64,000 bases of DNA, from positions 124,001 through 188,000 of the forward strand of contig NZ_JANFLT010000005.1 of NCBI RefSeq assembly GCF_024385505.1, read 5' to 3'. Source of the DNA: Arthrobacter zhaoxinii. Lineage in GTDB: Bacteria > Actinomycetota > Actinomycetes > Actinomycetales > Micrococcaceae. The notes under the pieces are model-generated. The model saw nothing but the letters and a program-made list of their open reading frames with translations. It was not told the origin of the DNA and ran no database searches. Both the position numbers and the translations under genes were made by a program. This document shows, one piece after another, positions 25,071-32,770 of this stretch (the first letter of the stretch is position 1; every line of letters starts with the position of its first letter).

Positions 25071-26864
25071 GTGCTGCGCACTCATGCCCTTGGTTCCCTG
25101 AGGGCCGAGCATATTGGACAGACCGTTACTCTCGCAGGCTGGGTCGCCCGACGGCGCGACCACGGCGGCGTTGCCTTCCTCGACCTCCGCGACGCTTCGG
25201 GCGTGGCGCAGGTGGTGGTGCGTGAAGAGGATGTCTTCCACGGCCTGCGCAACGAGTACGTCCTGCAGATCACCGGCACCGTGCAGAAGCGGCCCGAGGG
25301 CAACGAAAACCCGGCCCTCGCCACTGGCGAAGTCGAGGTGATCGCTGACGACGTCGTGATCCTGAACACCTCCGATCCGCTGCCGTTCCAGATTGACGAG
25401 CACGTGGAGGTCGGCGAGGAAGCCCGCCTGCGCCACCGCTACCTGGACCTGCGCCGCCCGGCACCGGCAGCAGCCATGCGCCTGCGGTCCGAAGCCAACC
25501 GTGTGGCCCGCGAGCTGCTGCACGGCGAAGGTTTCGTGGAAATTGAAACCCCCACGCTGACGCGCTCCACTCCCGAGGGTGCCCGCGACTTCGTGGTTCC
25601 CGCACGCCTGGCACCGGGTTCCTGGTACGCGCTGCCGCAGTCCCCGCAGCTGTTCAAGCAGCTGCTGCAGGTGGGCGGCTTCGAGAAGTACTACCAGATT
25701 GCCCGCTGCTACCGCGACGAGGACTTCCGCGCGGACCGCCAGCCGGAGTTCACGCAGCTGGACATCGAGGCCAGCTTCGTCGAGGAAGACGACATCATCG
25801 CCCTGGGCGAGCAGATCGTGAAGTCGCTGTGGAAGCTCATCGGCGTCGAGATCACCACCCCCATTCCGCGCATGACCTACGCGGATGCCATGGCCCGCTA
25901 CGGTTCCGACAAGCCGGACCTGCGTTTCGGCCTGGAACTGACCGAGCTCACCGAGTTCTTCAAGGACACCACCTTCCGCGTTTTCCAGGCCCCGTACGTG
26001 GGTGCCGTGGTGATGCCCGGCGGCGCCTCCCAGGCACGCCGGACCCTGGATGCCTGGCAGGAATGGGCCAAGCAGCGAGGCGCAAAGGGCCTGGCCTACG
26101 TGCTCATCCAGGAGGACGGAACGCTGACCGGCCCGGTCGCCAAGAACCTGACGGACTTCGAGCGGGAGAACCTCGCCGAAAAGGTCGGCGCCAAGCCCGG
26201 CGACTGCATCTTCTTCGGAGCCGGTGAAAAGAGCGAGGCACGAGCCCTGCTCGGTGCCGCCCGCGTGGAGATCGGCCACCGCACCGGCCTGATCGATCCC
26301 AAGGACTGGGCCTTCGTCTGGGTTGTCGACGCCCCCATGTTCGAGCCGGCCTCCGCTGCCGTTGCAGCCGGTGACGTAGCAGTGGGCGGCGGCGCCTGGA
26401 CCGCCGTGCACCACGCGTTCACTTCGCCCAAGCCCGAATTCATGGATACCTTCGACACGGATCCCGAGTCGGCCGTGGCCTACGCCTACGACATTGTCTG
26501 CAACGGCAATGAAATCGGCGGCGGCTCCATCCGTATCCACCAGCGCGACGTGCAGGAACGGGTCTTCAAGGTCATGGGCCTTTCACAGGAAGACGCCCAG
26601 GAGAAGTTCGGGTTCCTGCTCGAAGGCTTCAAGTACGGTGCACCGCCCCACGGCGGCATCGCCTTCGGCTGGGACCGCGTGGTGGCCCTGCTGGCCGGCA
26701 CCGATTCCATCCGCGACGTCATCGCCTTCCCGAAGTCCGGCGGCGGCTTCGACCCGCTGACGCAGGCTCCGGCGCCGATCACGCCGCAGCAGCGCAAGGA
26801 AGCCGGCGTGGACTTCAAGTCGGAGGCCAAGAAGGACAAGGAAGCACCCGCGAAGGAAGCGTAA
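25071..26864 (+). CDS. aspS: Aspartyl-tRNA synthetase (probably non-discriminating)
   Basis: 597 residues from GTG 25071, with AAAGGAC about six bases upstream. It is a bacterial-type class II synthetase: N-terminal OB-fold anticodon domain, catalytic domain with RYLDLRRP, motif 2 [19 protein letters not shown], a GAD insertion and motif 3 in [13 protein letters not shown]. The anticodon domain has RRRDHGG and RPEGNENP. His and Gly at these two positions are known from Pseudomonas AspRS as marks of a non-discriminating enzyme, which also charges tRNA-Asn. Such enzymes need GatCAB to form Asn-tRNA. This is an inference, since gatCAB is not in the window. Confidence 0.94.
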   Translation: MLRTHALGSLRAEHIGQTVTLAGWVARRRDHGGVAFLDLRDASGVAQVVVREEDVFHGLRNEYVLQITGTVQKRPEGNENPALATGEVEVIADDVVILNTSDPLPFQIDEHVEVGEEARLRHRYLDLRRPAPAAAMRLRSEANRVARELLHGEGFVEIETPTLTRSTPEGARDFVVPARLAPGSWYALPQSPQLFKQLLQVGGFEKYYQIARCYRDEDFRADRQPEFTQLDIEASFVEEDDIIALGEQIVKSLWKLIGVEITTPIPRMTYADAMARYGSDKPDLRFGLELTELTEFFKDTTFRVFQAPYVGAVVMPGGASQARRTLDAWQEWAKQRGAKGLAYVLIQEDGTLTGPVAKNLTDFERENLAEKVGAKPGDCIFFGAGEKSEARALLGAARVEIGHRTGLIDPKDWAFVWVVDAPMFEPASAAVAAGDVAVGGGAWTAVHHAFTSPKPEFMDTFDTDPESAVAYAYDIVCNGNEIGGGSIRIHQRDVQERVFKVMGLSQEDAQEKFGFLLEGFKYGAPPHGGIAFGWDRVVALLAGTDSIRDVIAFPKSGGGFDPLTQAPAPITPQQRKEAGVDFKSEAKKDKEAPAKEA

Positions 26865-26877
26865 CTTCCCGGCGCAG

Positions 26878-26912
26878 ACGGTACCCGGTCGCAGCACGCG
26901 GCCGGGTACCGT
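26878..26912 (+). terminator. Terminator after aspS
   Basis: ACGGTACCCGG and CCGGGTACCGT form an 11-bp stem with a 13-base loop starting 13 bases after the aspS stop, followed by GCTTT. Confidence 0.7.
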
Positions 26913-26971
26913 GCTTTAACCCCTGCCCGGACATGCCCGCTTCCGCTGGACAGTCCGGCACCGGCACCCGA

Positions 26972-26977
26972 TAGTGT
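26972..26977 (+). promoter_or_regulatory. -10 element for phzF-like gene
   Basis: TAGTGT ends 6 bases before ATG 26984, between the aspS terminator and the gene. It suggests a leaderless transcript. Confidence 0.4.
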
Positions 26978-26983
26978 TTGGGC

Positions 26984-27820
26984 ATGAGAGATCGCTGGTT
27001 CAAGCAGGTGGACGTCTTCGGCACCAAACCCTATCTGGGCAACCCCGTGGCGGTGGTGCTCGACGCGGACGGCGTGTCCGACGCCGCCATGGCCTCCTTT
27101 GCCCGGTGGACCAACCTGTCGGAGACCACCTTCGTCCTGCCTCCGACGCAGGACGGCGCCGACTACAAGGTCCGGATTTTCACGCCCGGGGGAGAGATCC
27201 CCTTCGCCGGGCACCCCACGCTGGGCACCTGCCACGCCTGGCTGGAGGCCGGCAACATTCCGCACTATCCCGGCGTCGTCATTCAGGAATGCGGAGTGGG
27301 GCTGGTGACCCTGCACGCCTCGGCCGGTATGGCCGCGTTCGGCGCCCCGCCGCTGATCCGCTCGGGCGAGCTGGAGGAAGCCGTATTGAAACAGGCACTG
27401 GACGCCCTGGGCATCACCCGGGACCAGGTCTCCGCCTCAAACTGGATCGACAACGGCCCCGGCTGGCTCGGCCTGCTCCTGAAGGATGCCGAAACCGTCC
27501 TGTCCCTGACCCCGGATCCGGCCGCCATGGGATCCCTGGCTGTCGGAGTCATCGGACCGAAGGACGACGGCGAGGAAACGGACTTCGAAGTCCGCGCCTT
27601 CGCGCCCGGCCACGGTGTGCCGGAGGATCCGGTTACCGGCAGCCTCAACGCCGGGCTGGCGCAGTGGCTGATCGGAGCCGGGCTGGCACCGGAACGCTAC
27701 ACCGTCACCCAGGGCACCGTGCTGGAACGGTCCGGACTGGTGCGGATCTTTACCCGCGACCGCAGAATCTGGGTCGGCGGGGAAACCACCACCTGCATTG
27801 ACGGCACCGTAAAGCTCTAA
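26984..27820 (+). CDS. PhzF family isomerase/epimerase-like protein
   Basis: 278 residues from ATG 26984. It has the two-lobed diaminopimelate-epimerase fold of the PhzF family: QVDVFGTKPYLGNPVAVV, NLSETTFVLPP (with the conserved Glu of the family), RIFTPGGEIPFAGHPTLG and AFAPGHGVPEDPVTGSLN. Apart from PhzF in phenazine synthesis, most members have no known reaction. No phenazine genes are nearby. The downstream nitronate monooxygenase-like gene starts 9 bases after the stop. Confidence 0.88.
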   Translation: MRDRWFKQVDVFGTKPYLGNPVAVVLDADGVSDAAMASFARWTNLSETTFVLPPTQDGADYKVRIFTPGGEIPFAGHPTLGTCHAWLEAGNIPHYPGVVIQECGVGLVTLHASAGMAAFGAPPLIRSGELEEAVLKQALDALGITRDQVSASNWIDNGPGWLGLLLKDAETVLSLTPDPAAMGSLAVGVIGPKDDGEETDFEVRAFAPGHGVPEDPVTGSLNAGLAQWLIGAGLAPERYTVTQGTVLERSGLVRIFTRDRRIWVGGETTTCIDGTVKL

Positions 27821-27829
27821 CCGCCCGCC

Positions 27830-28885
27830 GTGTTCACGCTGAAATCCCTGCCGCACACCGTCGTCGGTGCCCCGATGGCCGGCGGGCCGTCCACTCCGTC
27901 GCTGGCCGCGGCGGTCAGTAACGCCGGCGGGCTGGGTTTCCTGGCCGCCGGCTACAAAAGCGCCGGGGCGGTGGCCGCCGAAATTGCGCGGACCAGCGAG
28001 CTGACCGGCAAGCCGTTCGGCATCAACCTCTTTGTGCCGGACGCCGCGAATACCGGCGGTTCCGGTACGTCCCGCCGGGTCGCTGCCGCCCTGGCCTACC
28101 GTGAGCAGCTGGCTCGGGACTATCCGCCGGAGCTGCTGCCGCTGCCGGACCCGGCGGACGACGACGACTGGGACGCGAAGCTCGAGCTGGTCCGCCGCCT
28201 GCAGGTGCCGGTGGTGTCCTTTACCTTCGGCCTGCCCGGCAAAGACGTCATCGATGCGCTCCGGGATGCGGGCACCGCCGTCGCTGTAACCGTGACCACC
28301 GCAGAAGAAGCCGCCCTGGCCGCAGCGGCGGGTGCCGGGATCCTGTGTCTGCAGGGTCCGGACGCAGGCGGCCACCGCTCAACCTTCGACGCCGCGGCGG
28401 AACCGCCCGCGCAGCCGCTGGAGGACTTGGTACGCGCCGTCCGGGGCGTCGGCAGCGGTGGTGGAACCGGCGTCGAACTCATTGTTGCCGGAGGGATCTG
28501 CACCTCCGCCGAGGCGCGGGCCCTCCTCGAGGCAGGGGCCGATGCCGTGCAGATCGGCACCGCGCTGCTGCTGAGCCCGGAAGCCGGAACCAGCGGCGTG
28601 CACCGGGCGGCCCTGCAGGACCCGCAGTTTACGCAGACGGCACTGACCCGTGCCTTCTCCGGCCGCACAGCCCGGGGACTCGCCAACCGGTTTATGGCAG
28701 AACACTCTGACGCGCCTGCCGCGTATCCGCTGGTCAACCAGATCACGAAAGCGCTCCGGGCGCAGGCCGCGGCCGCCGGGGATCCGCACGGCACCAGTCT
28801 CTGGGCGGGGACCGGTTACCGTGCGGCAGTGCCGGAGCCCGCCGCCGCTGTGGTCGGGCGCATCGCGGGCACGCCGCCGGCCTGA
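27830..28885 (+). CDS. Nitronate monooxygenase family FMN protein
   Basis: 351 residues from GTG 27830. TIM-barrel FMN enzyme of the NMO/2-nitropropane dioxygenase family. The N-terminus has VGAPMAGGPSTPSLAAAVSN and GGLGFLAAGY. LQGPDAGGHRSTFD carries the conserved catalytic His. LIVAGGICT and GADAVQIGTALL bind the FMN phosphate. NMO enzymes oxidise alkyl nitronates such as propionate 3-nitronate. It is probably co-transcribed with the PhzF gene. Confidence 0.87.
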   Translation: MFTLKSLPHTVVGAPMAGGPSTPSLAAAVSNAGGLGFLAAGYKSAGAVAAEIARTSELTGKPFGINLFVPDAANTGGSGTSRRVAAALAYREQLARDYPPELLPLPDPADDDDWDAKLELVRRLQVPVVSFTFGLPGKDVIDALRDAGTAVAVTVTTAEEAALAAAAGAGILCLQGPDAGGHRSTFDAAAEPPAQPLEDLVRAVRGVGSGGGTGVELIVAGGICTSAEARALLEAGADAVQIGTALLLSPEAGTSGVHRAALQDPQFTQTALTRAFSGRTARGLANRFMAEHSDAPAAYPLVNQITKALRAQAAAAGDPHGTSLWAGTGYRAAVPEPAAAVVGRIAGTPPA

Positions 28886-28894
28886 ATCCCGGAG

Positions 28895-29482
28895 CTAGGG
28901 CAGCGTAATCCGGATGACCACGGACGCCGCGTCCCGGGCCGCCTGCTCCAGCACCGCGGCTTTGGGATCGGGAACGTCCAGCGGACGCAGCCGGGGGAGT
29001 CCTGCCCAGCGCGCAAATTCCCGCCGGCCGGCCACCTGCTCGGCCAGCATCCGGTCGCCGCCGAAGACCAGGTACTCCGGAGCGGCGCTGCCGAAGACGG
29101 CCGCTGCCTGTTCCGCGACGGTGCCCGCCAGGGCTTCGGCTGCGTTGGCCCGGCGGCTGTTGGACGAACCGGTTTTCGAGGCCAGCAGCTTCCCTTCCCG
29201 GGCCACCCCTACGGCATATCCGCCGCGGCGCACCAGCACCAGCCCCAGGGTCCGGGCCTGCCCGGCCAGCGAAGCGAGGCGTTCGACGTCGTTGGTTCCC
29301 CGTCCAGGCCGCCCGTCGGCAGGCCAAGGGCCGAGTAGCCGGGCCTCGGCGCCGGAGGCTGCACGGACCCGGATCCCGTCGTTTTCGGGCAGGAACTCCA
29401 GGGGACCCTGACTTGCCTCGAACCGTTCCAGCCACCCGACCAGCCGCTCTGCAGGAACATAGGTGGTGCGGGAGCCGGGCAC
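28895..29482 (-). CDS. VLRF1/Vms1-like (acVLRF1 family) protein with shortened active loop
   Basis: 195 residues from GTG 29482. The sequence resembles the actinobacterial VLRF1 release-factor-like family, eRF1-fold peptidyl-tRNA hydrolases related to eukaryotic Vms1. The visible matches are GGYAVGVAREGKLLASKTGS, RRANAAEAL, and a C-terminal Rossmann-like part (EYLVFGGDRMLAEQV, RPLDVPDPKAAVLEQAARD). From memory of the family, the segment after KTGS is normally longer and contains a catalytic glutamine in a GGWSQQR-type loop. Here it is only GSSNSRR. The open frame extends to 30199, but that part is antisense to rarA. It is divergent from rarA. Confidence 0.7.
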   Translation of the reverse strand: MPGSRTTYVPAERLVGWLERFEASQGPLEFLPENDGIRVRAASGAEARLLGPWPADGRPGRGTNDVERLASLAGQARTLGLVLVRRGGYAVGVAREGKLLASKTGSSNSRRANAAEALAGTVAEQAAAVFGSAAPEYLVFGGDRMLAEQVAGRREFARWAGLPRLRPLDVPDPKAAVLEQAARDAASVVIRITLP

Positions 29483-29522
29483 GGTGAGGCCTGCTTTCAA
29501 CGAAAGTGGGATGGACCAGCTC

Positions 29523-29543
29523 AGGTTACGGCACGAGTAGCCT
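29523..29543. promoter_or_regulatory. Divergent promoter region between VLRF1-like gene and rarA
   Basis: Plus strand: TAGCCT (29538-29543) lies 6 bases before the rarA GTG 29550, consistent with a leaderless mRNA. Minus strand: TAACCT (29528-29523) could serve the VLRF1-like gene with a leader of about 35 bases. The two -10 elements lie back to back. Confidence 0.4.
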
Positions 29544-29549
29544 TGAAGC

Positions 29550-30965
29550 GTGAATGGTTTGCCGGGGAATGATTTGTTCAGCGTTGACGGAGACGACGAC
29601 GCAGAGTTCGACGACGCCGGGGCGGCCCAGGGCACGCGGATACGGCCGCGCAGCCCGCTGGCTGTCCGGATGCGCCCGCGCACGGTGGACGAGGTGGTGG
29701 GCCAGCAGCACCTGCTCGGCCCGGGTTCGCCGCTGCGCACGCTGGCTTCCTCCGCCGATGAACGCAACCCCGCCGGTCCCTCCTCGGTCATGCTGTGGGG
29801 ACCGCCGGGCACCGGCAAGACCACGCTCGCGCACGTTGTCGCCCGCGGCGCAGGACGAAAGTTCGTGGAGCTCTCCGCCATCACGGCCGGCGTCAAGGAT
29901 GTCCGCCGGGTCATGGAACAGGCACTGACGGACCGGGACCTGCACGGCGTCACCACCATCCTCTTCCTGGACGAGATCCACCGCTTCAACAAGGCCCAGC
30001 AGGACGCCCTGCTGCCCGGCGTGGAAAACCGGTGGGTGGTCCTGATGGCCGCCACCACGGAAAACCCGTCCTTCTCCGTGGTTTCCCCGCTGCTGTCCCG
30101 GTCGCTGCTGCTCACCCTGAAGCCGCTGACCGAGGAGGATATTGCCGCCCTGCTCCAGCGCGCGGTCGAGGATGAACGGGGACTCGCCGGGCGGGTCACG
30201 CTTAGCGCCGAGGCGCTGGAACACCTGGTCCGGCTGGCGGCAGGCGACGCCCGCCGCGGCCTGACCGCACTCGAGGCTGCCGCCGGCGTCGCCTACTCCG
30301 AGAAAGCCGACGGCGACGACATCCCGGAAGTCACCCTGAAGCACGCCGAAGAGGCCCTGGACGTCGCGGCGCTGCGCTACGACCGCGCCGGTGACCAGCA
30401 CTATGACATCACCAGCGCGTTCATCAAGTCCCTCCGTGGATCCGACGTCGACGCCGCACTGCACTACCTGGCCCGCATGCTGGAATCGGGGGAGGACCCC
30501 CGGTTTATTTCCCGGCGGCTGATCATCTCGGCGTCGGAGGATGTGGGCATGGCGGATCCGACGGCGCTGCAGACCGCCGTCGCGGCGGCCCAGGCCGTGC
30601 AGCTGATCGGCATGCCGGAAGGGCGGATCATCCTCGCGGAGGCGGTGGTGCATATTGCCACGGCCCCGAAGTCCAACGCTGCCTACAACGGCATCAACGC
30701 GGCCATCGCCGATGTCCGGGCCGGGCGCGGACAGGGCGTTCCCTCCCATCTGCGTGATGCCCACTACCCGGGTGCGAAGCAGCTGGGGCACGGCAAGGGA
30801 TACGTCTATTCGCATGATTCGCCGCACGGGGTTGCGCGCCAGCAGTACGCCCCGGATGACCTGGTCGGAAAGAACTACTACGAACCCACCGGCAACGGAG
30901 TGGAACGCGACATCACCGCGCGGCTGGAGCGGCTGCGGGGGATCATCCGCGGGGAGAAGTCCTGA
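29550..30965 (+). CDS. rarA: Replication-associated recombination protein A (RarA/MgsA)
   Basis: 471 residues from GTG 29550. An AAA+ ATPase of the RarA/WRNIP1 family that acts at stalled replication forks. The N-terminal region has [23 protein letters not shown], Walker A is [11 protein letters not shown], Walker B is [12 protein letters not shown], and sensor 1 is AATTENPSF. The C-terminal part has [19 protein letters not shown] and the tetramerisation region with [10 protein letters not shown]. The first 40 residues are acidic and variable. Confidence 0.95.
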   Translation: MNGLPGNDLFSVDGDDDAEFDDAGAAQGTRIRPRSPLAVRMRPRTVDEVVGQQHLLGPGSPLRTLASSADERNPAGPSSVMLWGPPGTGKTTLAHVVARGAGRKFVELSAITAGVKDVRRVMEQALTDRDLHGVTTILFLDEIHRFNKAQQDALLPGVENRWVVLMAATTENPSFSVVSPLLSRSLLLTLKPLTEEDIAALLQRAVEDERGLAGRVTLSAEALEHLVRLAAGDARRGLTALEAAAGVAYSEKADGDDIPEVTLKHAEEALDVAALRYDRAGDQHYDITSAFIKSLRGSDVDAALHYLARMLESGEDPRFISRRLIISASEDVGMADPTALQTAVAAAQAVQLIGMPEGRIILAEAVVHIATAPKSNAAYNGINAAIADVRAGRGQGVPSHLRDAHYPGAKQLGHGKGYVYSHDSPHGVARQQYAPDDLVGKNYYEPTGNGVERDITARLERLRGIIRGEKS

Positions 30966-30988
30966 CCTGCCGGCCCCGCATCCCGTGT

Positions 30989-31154
30989 TAGCATTGATGG
31001 TTGACTGGCAAGCCGGGTGTCGATTTCGACACCCACGGCTGTAGCAGACGGCAGCGGTTGGCCGGAGCTCTCCCTCATGGAGGCCAGCATATTTCGCAGC
31101 AGTCACGGCACGCTTCACCGCCGTGGCCAAACCGCCAAACAGTGAAAGGTGAAC
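30989..31154 (+). promoter_or_regulatory. Structured leader of rpsD
   Basis: TAGCAT (30989-30994) is a candidate -10, giving a leader of roughly 150 bases. Hairpin 1 spans 31011-31040: AGCC-GGGTGTCG, loop ATTT, CGACACCC-AC-GGCT with a two-base bulge. A second weaker stem (TGGCC/GGCCA) and a third (CACGGC/GCCGTG) lie around 31060-31130. The GAAAGG ribosome-binding site is at the 3' end. Such a leader could allow autogenous control by S4, as is known for rpsD in other phyla with different RNA structures. Confidence 0.45.
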
Positions 31155-31781
31155 GTGGCTAACAACACACGTGCACGCCGGCAGGCACGCGCATCGCGCG
31201 CCCTCGGCATTGCTTTGACCCCCAAGGCAGCAAAGTACTTCGAGCGTCGGCCTTACCCCCCGGGTGAGCACGGCCGCGCCCGTCGCAAGCAGGACAGCGA
31301 CTACGCCGTACGTCTGCGCGAAAAGCAGCGTCTGCGCGCCCAGTACGGCATCCGCGAAGCACAGATGACCCGTGTCTTCGAAGAAGCCCGCCGTACCGCC
31401 GGTCTGACCGGTGAAAACCTGATCGAACTGCTCGAAATGCGTCTCGACGCCCTCGTGCTGCGTGCCGGCTTCGCCCGCACGATCGCCCAGGCCCGCCAGC
31501 TGGTTGTGCACCGCCACATCCTGGTTGACGGCGCCCGCGTGGACCGCCCGTCCTTCCGCGTTTCCGAAGGCCAGCTCATCCACGTGCACCAGCGCAGCGA
31601 GACCATGACGCCGTTCCAGGTTGCCGCAGCCGGCGCCCACCGCGACGTCCTGCCCGCCGTTCCGGGTTACCTCGATGTTTCCCTGGACAAGCTGCAGGCA
31701 CGCCTCGTGCGTCGCCCGAAGCGCTCGGAAGTTCCCGTGACCTGCGAAGAGCAGCTCGTCGTGGAATACTACGCACGCTAA
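31155..31781 (+). CDS. rpsD: 30S ribosomal protein S4
   Basis: 208 residues from GTG 31155 (MANNTRARRQ...). A GTG six bases earlier is part of the GAAAGGTG ribosome-binding site. S4 nucleates 30S assembly on 16S rRNA. FERRPYPPGEHGRARR, LLEMRLDALVLRAGFA and the S4 RNA-binding motif (ARQLVVHRHILVDGARV) are conserved. There are no cysteines in the N-terminal region, so this is the zinc-free form. It lies apart from the alpha operon that carries rpsD in many bacteria, and has its own leader and terminator. Confidence 0.96.
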   Translation: MANNTRARRQARASRALGIALTPKAAKYFERRPYPPGEHGRARRKQDSDYAVRLREKQRLRAQYGIREAQMTRVFEEARRTAGLTGENLIELLEMRLDALVLRAGFARTIAQARQLVVHRHILVDGARVDRPSFRVSEGQLIHVHQRSETMTPFQVAAAGAHRDVLPAVPGYLDVSLDKLQARLVRRPKRSEVPVTCEEQLVVEYYAR

Positions 31782-31806
31782 TAACGGAGAAAATTTTCCG
31801 TTTACT

Positions 31807-31839
31807 GAACAGCCCGCGGCCTTGTGCCGCGGGCTGTTC
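31807..31839 (+). terminator. Strong terminator after rpsD
   Basis: GAACAGCCCGCGGC and GCCGCGGGCTGTTC form a perfect 14-bp stem with a 5-base loop, 25 bases after the stop codon. Confidence 0.85.
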
Positions 31840-32009
31840 CGTTGTCCGGGGTAGATGCCGCCCCAAGTGGCGCACGCGGCAAAAGTAAGTGCCGCGGGGC
31901 TGCAGTAGGTAAGGTACATACCGGGGTCTTTCGCCGTATCCAGGCAGGGACTCCAGGGCAGAGCCGGTCACGGTGCTGCGAACCACAAATTTTGCGTAAA
32001 AGGAGTCCC

Positions 32010-32384
32010 ATGTCGGGTGGAGATATAGCCGGTCTGATCGCGGCCGGTGTGTTTGCCGTGTTGGTCGCATTGCTGGCCGTTCCCGTCTGGAAACTGGGGA
32101 AGGTCTTTGACGAGATGCGCTCCGCCATCCGGACCCTCAGCGAGGAAACCACACCGCTGATCGACGAGGTCACCACCACGGTGTCCACCACCAACCAGCA
32201 GCTGCAGAAGGTGGACGGCATCTCCTCGAACGTCTCGGACGCGACGGCGAACCTGTCCGCTCTGTCTTCCCTGGTGGCCGCCACCGTGGGTTCCCCGCTG
32301 ATCAAGGTCTCGGCGTTCAGCTACGGCGTCCGCTCGGCCCTTGCTTCCCGCAGGACGGCCGGCCACGGCCGGCGCAGCCGCTAA
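32010..32384 (+). CDS. DUF948 family membrane protein
   Basis: 124 residues from ATG 32010, with AGGAG a few bases upstream. One N-terminal membrane helix (about 7-28, IAGLIAAGVFAVLVALLAVPVW) is followed by an amphipathic helical region (TTPLIDEVTTTVSTTNQQLQ) typical of DUF948. The family has no established role. In actinobacteria it regularly precedes alaS with the DUF6167-like gene, as here. The longer open frame back to 31824 crosses the rpsD terminator and is not used. Confidence 0.85.
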   Translation: MSGGDIAGLIAAGVFAVLVALLAVPVWKLGKVFDEMRSAIRTLSEETTPLIDEVTTTVSTTNQQLQKVDGISSNVSDATANLSALSSLVAATVGSPLIKVSAFSYGVRSALASRRTAGHGRRSR

Positions 32385-32421
32385 GTACGCCAGCACACTT
32401 AACCAACTACAGGAGCCAGCC

Positions 32422-32676
32422 ATGATCAAGCGCGTATTTTGGATGTCCATCGGCGTCGCCATCGGCGTCATTGCCGTCCGCAGGGTTTCCGAAGCCAAGG
32501 CCAGCCTGAGCCAGGCTGGAATCAACCGTGCGGTGGATTCCGCCGCGGGCGTGGTGCAGGGCTTTGCCGAAGCCCTGCGCGAAGGCATGGGCCAGCGCGA
32601 GGGCGAGCTGCGCGCCGCACTTGGACTGGACACTCCCGAGAACGTCACTGAGACACTGAGGTCCATGCGCCGCTGA
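32422..32676 (+). CDS. DUF6167-like small protein
   Basis: 84 residues from ATG 32422, with AGGAG at 32411-32415. It has a short N-terminal hydrophobic helix (VFWMSIGVAIGVIAV) and then a soluble helical tail (AVDSAAGVVQGFAEALREGMGQREGELR). This fits the DUF6167 family seen between the DUF948 gene and alaS in actinobacteria. Function is unknown. It is probably membrane-associated and co-transcribed with its neighbours. Confidence 0.8.
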   Translation: MIKRVFWMSIGVAIGVIAVRRVSEAKASLSQAGINRAVDSAAGVVQGFAEALREGMGQREGELRAALGLDTPENVTETLRSMRR

Positions 32677-32770
32677 GCGCCGGTACTTCTTCATCACTGG
32701 CAGCACAGCACAACGCACGCAGTTCCACCTGCATGCTGAACCATCATTACCGGAAGGGTAGAGAAGCACC

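Noticed and set aside
31149-31154. GTG 31149 as rpsD start
   Set aside because: It is part of the GAAAGGTG ribosome-binding site for GTG 31155, and S4 homologues start at the later codon.
29526-31919. 797-codon open frame on the minus strand
   Set aside because: Antisense to rarA and rpsD, both certain genes; the translation shows no known family.
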